This document shows positions 4,619 to 6,697 of a stretch of 6,697 nt of DNA, in pieces. Made by a program: the position numbers and the translations under genes. How positions within the stretch are numbered: the stretch's first letter is position 1; each line of letters opens with the position of its first letter. The notes below the pieces were generated by a model. The model did not search any database, was not told where the DNA came from, and was given only the letters and a program-made list of their open reading frames with translations. Source of the DNA: Actinomycetes bacterium (GTDB lineage: Bacteria; Actinomycetota; Actinomycetes; Actinomycetales; Cellulomonadaceae). The stretch covers positions 1 to 6,697 of the forward strand of contig JAEWEJ010000019.1 in the NCBI GenBank assembly GCA_023389455.1. Direction: 5' to 3'.

Positions 4619-5955
4619 GACACTGCCACCCCTCTGCCGAACAGGTACGTGAGCACGACGAGCAGGGACCCCGACACGACCAGCGTGACCGGGACGACCC
4701 ACCGCCCTCGCCGTTCGGCGAGGAAGCTCCCCGCCGCCGCCATCACCGGGAACGCGACCAGGACGTACCGGCCCGCCCCCATGAAGTCCTTCGTCCCGAT
4801 GATCGGGATCAGCAGCACGACCGCGGCGTAGGCGGCGTAGCCCCACCCGAACAGCCGCTGGACGCGCCGCAGGAGCAGCACCGCGCACAGGCAGGCGAGC
4901 GCCTGCAGCGTCAGCAGCAGCGCGATGTCGTACGGCCCCTTGATCACCGTGCCGGCGTAGACGAGCTTGAACCAGGTCCGCGGCCCGACGCCCTGGTTCC
5001 AGCCCGGTGCGGACTCCACCTCGACGAACGCGAGGGGGTTGCCGAACTGCAGCCACAGGTACAGGCACCACGCGGCGAGCCCCAGCCCGGAGGCCAGCAC
5101 GCCGACGTGCCGCAGCCGCACGTCGCGCACGGCGGCGACGAGGTCGCGCCAGCCGGGCCACGTCGGGGTCGCCCCACCCGCCGCGGCGCCGCCCGCGGTG
5201 GTCGCGTCGCCCGCTGTCGGGTCGTCCGCCGTGGACGCCTCCACCGCCGTCGCGCCCTCCGTCGTGGTCGCCCCGACCGCCGTTCCGCCGCCCGCGGCGG
5301 CGCGGGCCCGTCGGTCCTCCGCGAGCATCTCCAGGGTCCGCACCACGAGCCCGACCGCGACGGCCACGCCCACCGGCCGGCCGGCGGTGGCGATCGCCCC
5401 GACCAGCCCCGCGGCCAGGTACCACCGGCGCTCCAGCAGCACGAACGCACCGATCGCGCTGAGCATGAAGAGCGAGTCGGCGTACATCGGCCCGTAGAGG
5501 AAGAACGCGTAGGGGTACAGCAGCACCACCGCGACCGCGAGCACCGCCGCACGCCGCGGCAGCCGCCGCCGCGTCCAGAAGGCGAACAGCACGACGGCGA
5601 CGAGCCCGCACAGCACGCTCAGCAGCTGCCCGGCGACCTGGTGGTCGCCCAGGACGTCGCCGAGCCCGCGCACGCCCAGCGGGTACGCGGGGAAGAACGC
5701 CACGGGTGACTGCTGCCCCGGCGCGTACGAGTACCCGGCGCGCACGATCCCCAGGTACCAGCCCGCGTCGAACTGGTACCAGCCGTCGAGCCACGACGGC
5801 CCCGTCAGCTCGGGGTCCTGGCGCACCTGCGACCGTGTCGCCACCGCGACCACGGTGGACAGCACGACGACCAGCAGCACGAACGCCCCGGCCACCACGG
5901 CCCCGTACCGTCGCCCCTCGCGCCGTGCGACGGGCTGCGCCTCGGTCCTCGTCAT
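4615..5955 (-). CDS. PIG-V-like GT-C integral membrane glycosyltransferase
   Basis: The product has 446 residues with about ten predicted membrane segments (roughly 18-39, 107-127, 136-155, 156-175, 178-206 possibly double, 283-303, 342-363, 371-387, 393-412, 418-439). After the first helix, WYQFDAGWYLGIVRAGY (59-75) and SPVAFFPAYPLGVRG (83-97) match the signature of PIG-V-type mannosyltransferases. D63 in the first extracytoplasmic loop is the likely catalytic acid. GT-C enzymes take sugar from a polyprenyl phosphate and add it to an acceptor outside the membrane; the next gene probably makes that donor. An Ala/Thr/Gly-rich insert occupies about residues 216-266. ATG 5955 has AGGTGA eight bases upstream; an in-frame GTG at 5967 is possible. 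Its stop overlaps the next start (ATGA). Acceptor and sugar are unknown. First gene of the operon. Confidence 0.85.
   Translation of the reverse strand: MTRTEAQPVARREGRRYGAVVAGAFVLLVVVLSTVVAVATRSQVRQDPELTGPSWLDGWYQFDAGWYLGIVRAGYSYAPGQQSPVAFFPAYPLGVRGLGDVLGDHQVAGQLLSVLCGLVAVVLFAFWTRRRLPRRAAVLAVAVVLLYPYAFFLYGPMYADSLFMLSAIGAFVLLERRWYLAAGLVGAIATAGRPVGVAVAVGLVVRTLEMLAEDRRARAAAGGGTAVGATTTEGATAVEASTADDPTAGDATTAGGAAAGGATPTWPGWRDLVAAVRDVRLRHVGVLASGLGLAAWCLYLWLQFGNPLAFVEVESAPGWNQGVGPRTWFKLVYAGTVIKGPYDIALLLTLQALACLCAVLLLRRVQRLFGWGYAAYAAVVLLIPIIGTKDFMGAGRYVLVAFPVMAAAGSFLAERRGRWVVPVTLVVSGSLLVVLTYLFGRGVAVS
5158..5310 (-). repeat. Low-complexity Ala/Thr/Gly-coding insert in the GT-C gene
   Basis: Residues 216-266 of the GT-C protein are built almost only from A, T, G with a few V, E, D and P (for example GGGTAVGATTTEGATAVEAS). 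A 12-bp direct repeat, CGCCGCCCGCGG, lies at 5187-5198 and 5286-5297, exactly 99 bp apart, which is 33 codons. The segment is flanked by basic stretches (EDRRARAA before, VRDVRLRH after), which places it in a cytoplasmic loop by the positive-inside rule. It looks like an expandable disordered linker. Confidence 0.7.
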
Positions 5956-6107
5956 GGCCGATGTCACCTGAATCCCTGCTCTCCGTGTCCGGCTCGCACC
6001 GCGGCGGACGACGCGAGCATAGGGTGAGACGTCCGGCAAACCGGCATGGTTGGGGCGCGTCCGGGTGACGTTCGTGCGACCGGGACTCGACGAGGGTGAG
6101 GTGACAG
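5956..6107. promoter_or_regulatory. Divergent intergenic region with promoters and operator-like palindromes
   Basis: This is the only gap from which both the four-gene operon (leftward) and the membrane-protein gene (rightward) can start. On the - strand, TATGCT (6021-6016) is a fair -10 hexamer about 60 bp before the GT-C start, but no good -35 is seen. On the + strand, TAGGGT (6020-6025) overlaps it and is a weaker candidate. Two overlapping symmetric elements, CCGG-CAAA-CCGG (6033-6044) and AACC-GGCAT-GGTT (6039-6051), lie just upstream of the - strand hexamer and could bind a dimeric regulator. That promoters lie here is likely; the exact elements are guesses. Confidence 0.4.
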
Positions 6108-6697
6108 GTGGTCGGGCTGCTCTGCGTCGCGGGCTCCGCACTGTGCTCGGGCTCCGCCGTCGTGCTGCAGGCCGTCGCCGTGCGCCGGGTGCCGCCCGAC
6201 ACGGGCCTGGGCACGACGCTGGCACGCCGGCTGCTGACGTCCCCCGTCTACCTGGCGGCGCTCGCGCTCGTGGCCCTCGGGTTCGGGCTGTCGTTCGTCG
6301 CGCTGCGCACCCTGCCGCTGTTCCTCGTGCAGGCCGGGCGCGCGTCGGGGCTGGCCGTCGCGGCCGTCCTGGCGGTGCTCGTCCTCGGGGCGCGCTTCGC
6401 GCGGCGGGACGCCGCCGGCCTGGTCGCGCTGGGCGTCGGGCTGGTCGTGCTCGCGCTCAGCGTCGCGTCCGCGCCGGTCGCGGCCCCCGCGGCCGGGGTG
6501 CCGCTCGGTCTGCTCGCCGCCGCGCTCCTGCTGGGGGTCGTCGCCTGGCGCGTGGCCGCCCGGCCGCCCTCGACCCGCACCGGCATGGTGCTCGCCGTCC
6601 TGGCGGGGTGCGGCTACGCCGTGCTGGCCCTCGCCGCGCACGTGGTCGACCCCTCCCGCCCGCTCGCGCTGCTGCAGGACCCCGCGCTGTGGGCGGG
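6108..6697 (+). CDS. DMT/NIPA-like multi-spanning membrane protein, 3' end cut by window
   Basis: An uninterrupted frame of 196 codons starts at GTG 6108 and runs off the window. GAGGGTGAGG (6092-6101) precedes the start, with a second, close AGGTGA match at 6099-6104; an upstream in-frame GTG is followed at once by TGA, so 6108 is the natural start. About six hydrophobic helices are visible (roughly residues 2-24, 47-68, 70-94, 102-122, 130-150, 159-180). The opening GLLCVAGSALCSGSAVVLQAVAVRRVP and the helix pair GFGLSFVALRTLPLFLVQAG resemble actinobacterial DMT-superfamily and NIPA-like transporters, which usually have 9-10 helices and about 280-300 residues, so roughly a third is missing. 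Substrate is unknown. It is transcribed divergently from the glycosyltransferase operon, so a lipid or metabolite flippase role is conceivable but unsupported. Confidence 0.75.
   Translation, partial: MVGLLCVAGSALCSGSAVVLQAVAVRRVPPDTGLGTTLARRLLTSPVYLAALALVALGFGLSFVALRTLPLFLVQAGRASGLAVAAVLAVLVLGARFARRDAAGLVALGVGLVVLALSVASAPVAAPAAGVPLGLLAAALLLGVVAWRVAARPPSTRTGMVLAVLAGCGYAVLALAAHVVDPSRPLALLQDPALWA

Noticed and set aside
2326..5955. Lipid A amino-sugar modification system as in Francisella
   Set aside because: The enzyme logic is similar, but base composition and gene families point to an actinobacterium, which has no lipid A. The acceptor must be something else.
4619..6214. N-terminal half of a 788-codon open frame on the - strand that would fuse to the GT2 protein
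   Set aside because: It reads the GT-C gene out of frame and gives Arg/Ala/Gly-rich nonsense. Only the last 256 codons, beginning at the ATG overlapping the GT-C stop, show glycosyltransferase motifs.
5964..6641. 225-codon - strand open frame opposite the membrane protein
   Set aside because: It is rich in R, G, Q, E and D without hydrophobic core patterns. The + strand frame instead encodes regular membrane helices and has a ribosome binding site.

Overview
The window is very GC-rich (roughly three quarters G+C by eye, with near-uniform G/C third codon positions) and carries Hrp1-like CBS, YghA/GSP39-like SDR and PIG-V-like membrane proteins. This suggests a high-GC actinobacterium; a Cellulomonas-type actinomycete is my best guess, but the genus is inference only. 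No rRNA, tRNA, CRISPR array, transposase or phage gene was seen.

Left part (about 1-2250, + strand): a two-CBS-domain protein (138-554) is followed by a strong GC-rich hairpin (579-615). Next come two SDR-superfamily genes joined by a 1-nt TGATG overlap: a YghA/GSP39-type classical short-chain dehydrogenase (707-1597) and an atypical NAD(P)-binding SDR_a5/YwnB-like protein (1597-2250). Together they resemble a small redox or general-stress block.

Middle junction (2242-2350): the + strand block and a - strand operon converge on three tandem copies of a 33-35 bp unit. Each unit holds a hairpin whose arms contain a + strand TGA and a - strand stop. The left gene uses the stop in copy 1 and the right gene uses the stop in copy 3.

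Right part (2326-5955, - strand): four genes form a chain with three consecutive 4-nt start/stop overlaps. In transcription order they are a PIG-V-like GT-C membrane glycosyltransferase, a DPM1/PpgS-like GT2 polyprenyl-phosphate glycosyltransferase, a YdjC/ChbG/NaxD-family deacetylase and a class I SAM methyltransferase. The first three activities match the logic of known pathways that decorate cell-surface polymers with a free amino sugar: charge a polyprenyl phosphate with a HexNAc, deacetylate it, then transfer it outside the membrane. Precedents are Francisella FlmF2/NaxD/FlmK and the mycobacterial PpgS/Rv3779 galactosamine pathway. I propose the operon as a candidate cell-envelope amino-sugar decoration system, with the methyltransferase as an additional unassigned step.

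Right end: a roughly 150 bp intergenic region (5956-6107) with small palindromes separates this operon from a divergent + strand multi-spanning membrane protein of the DMT/NIPA-like type, which runs off the window at 6697.
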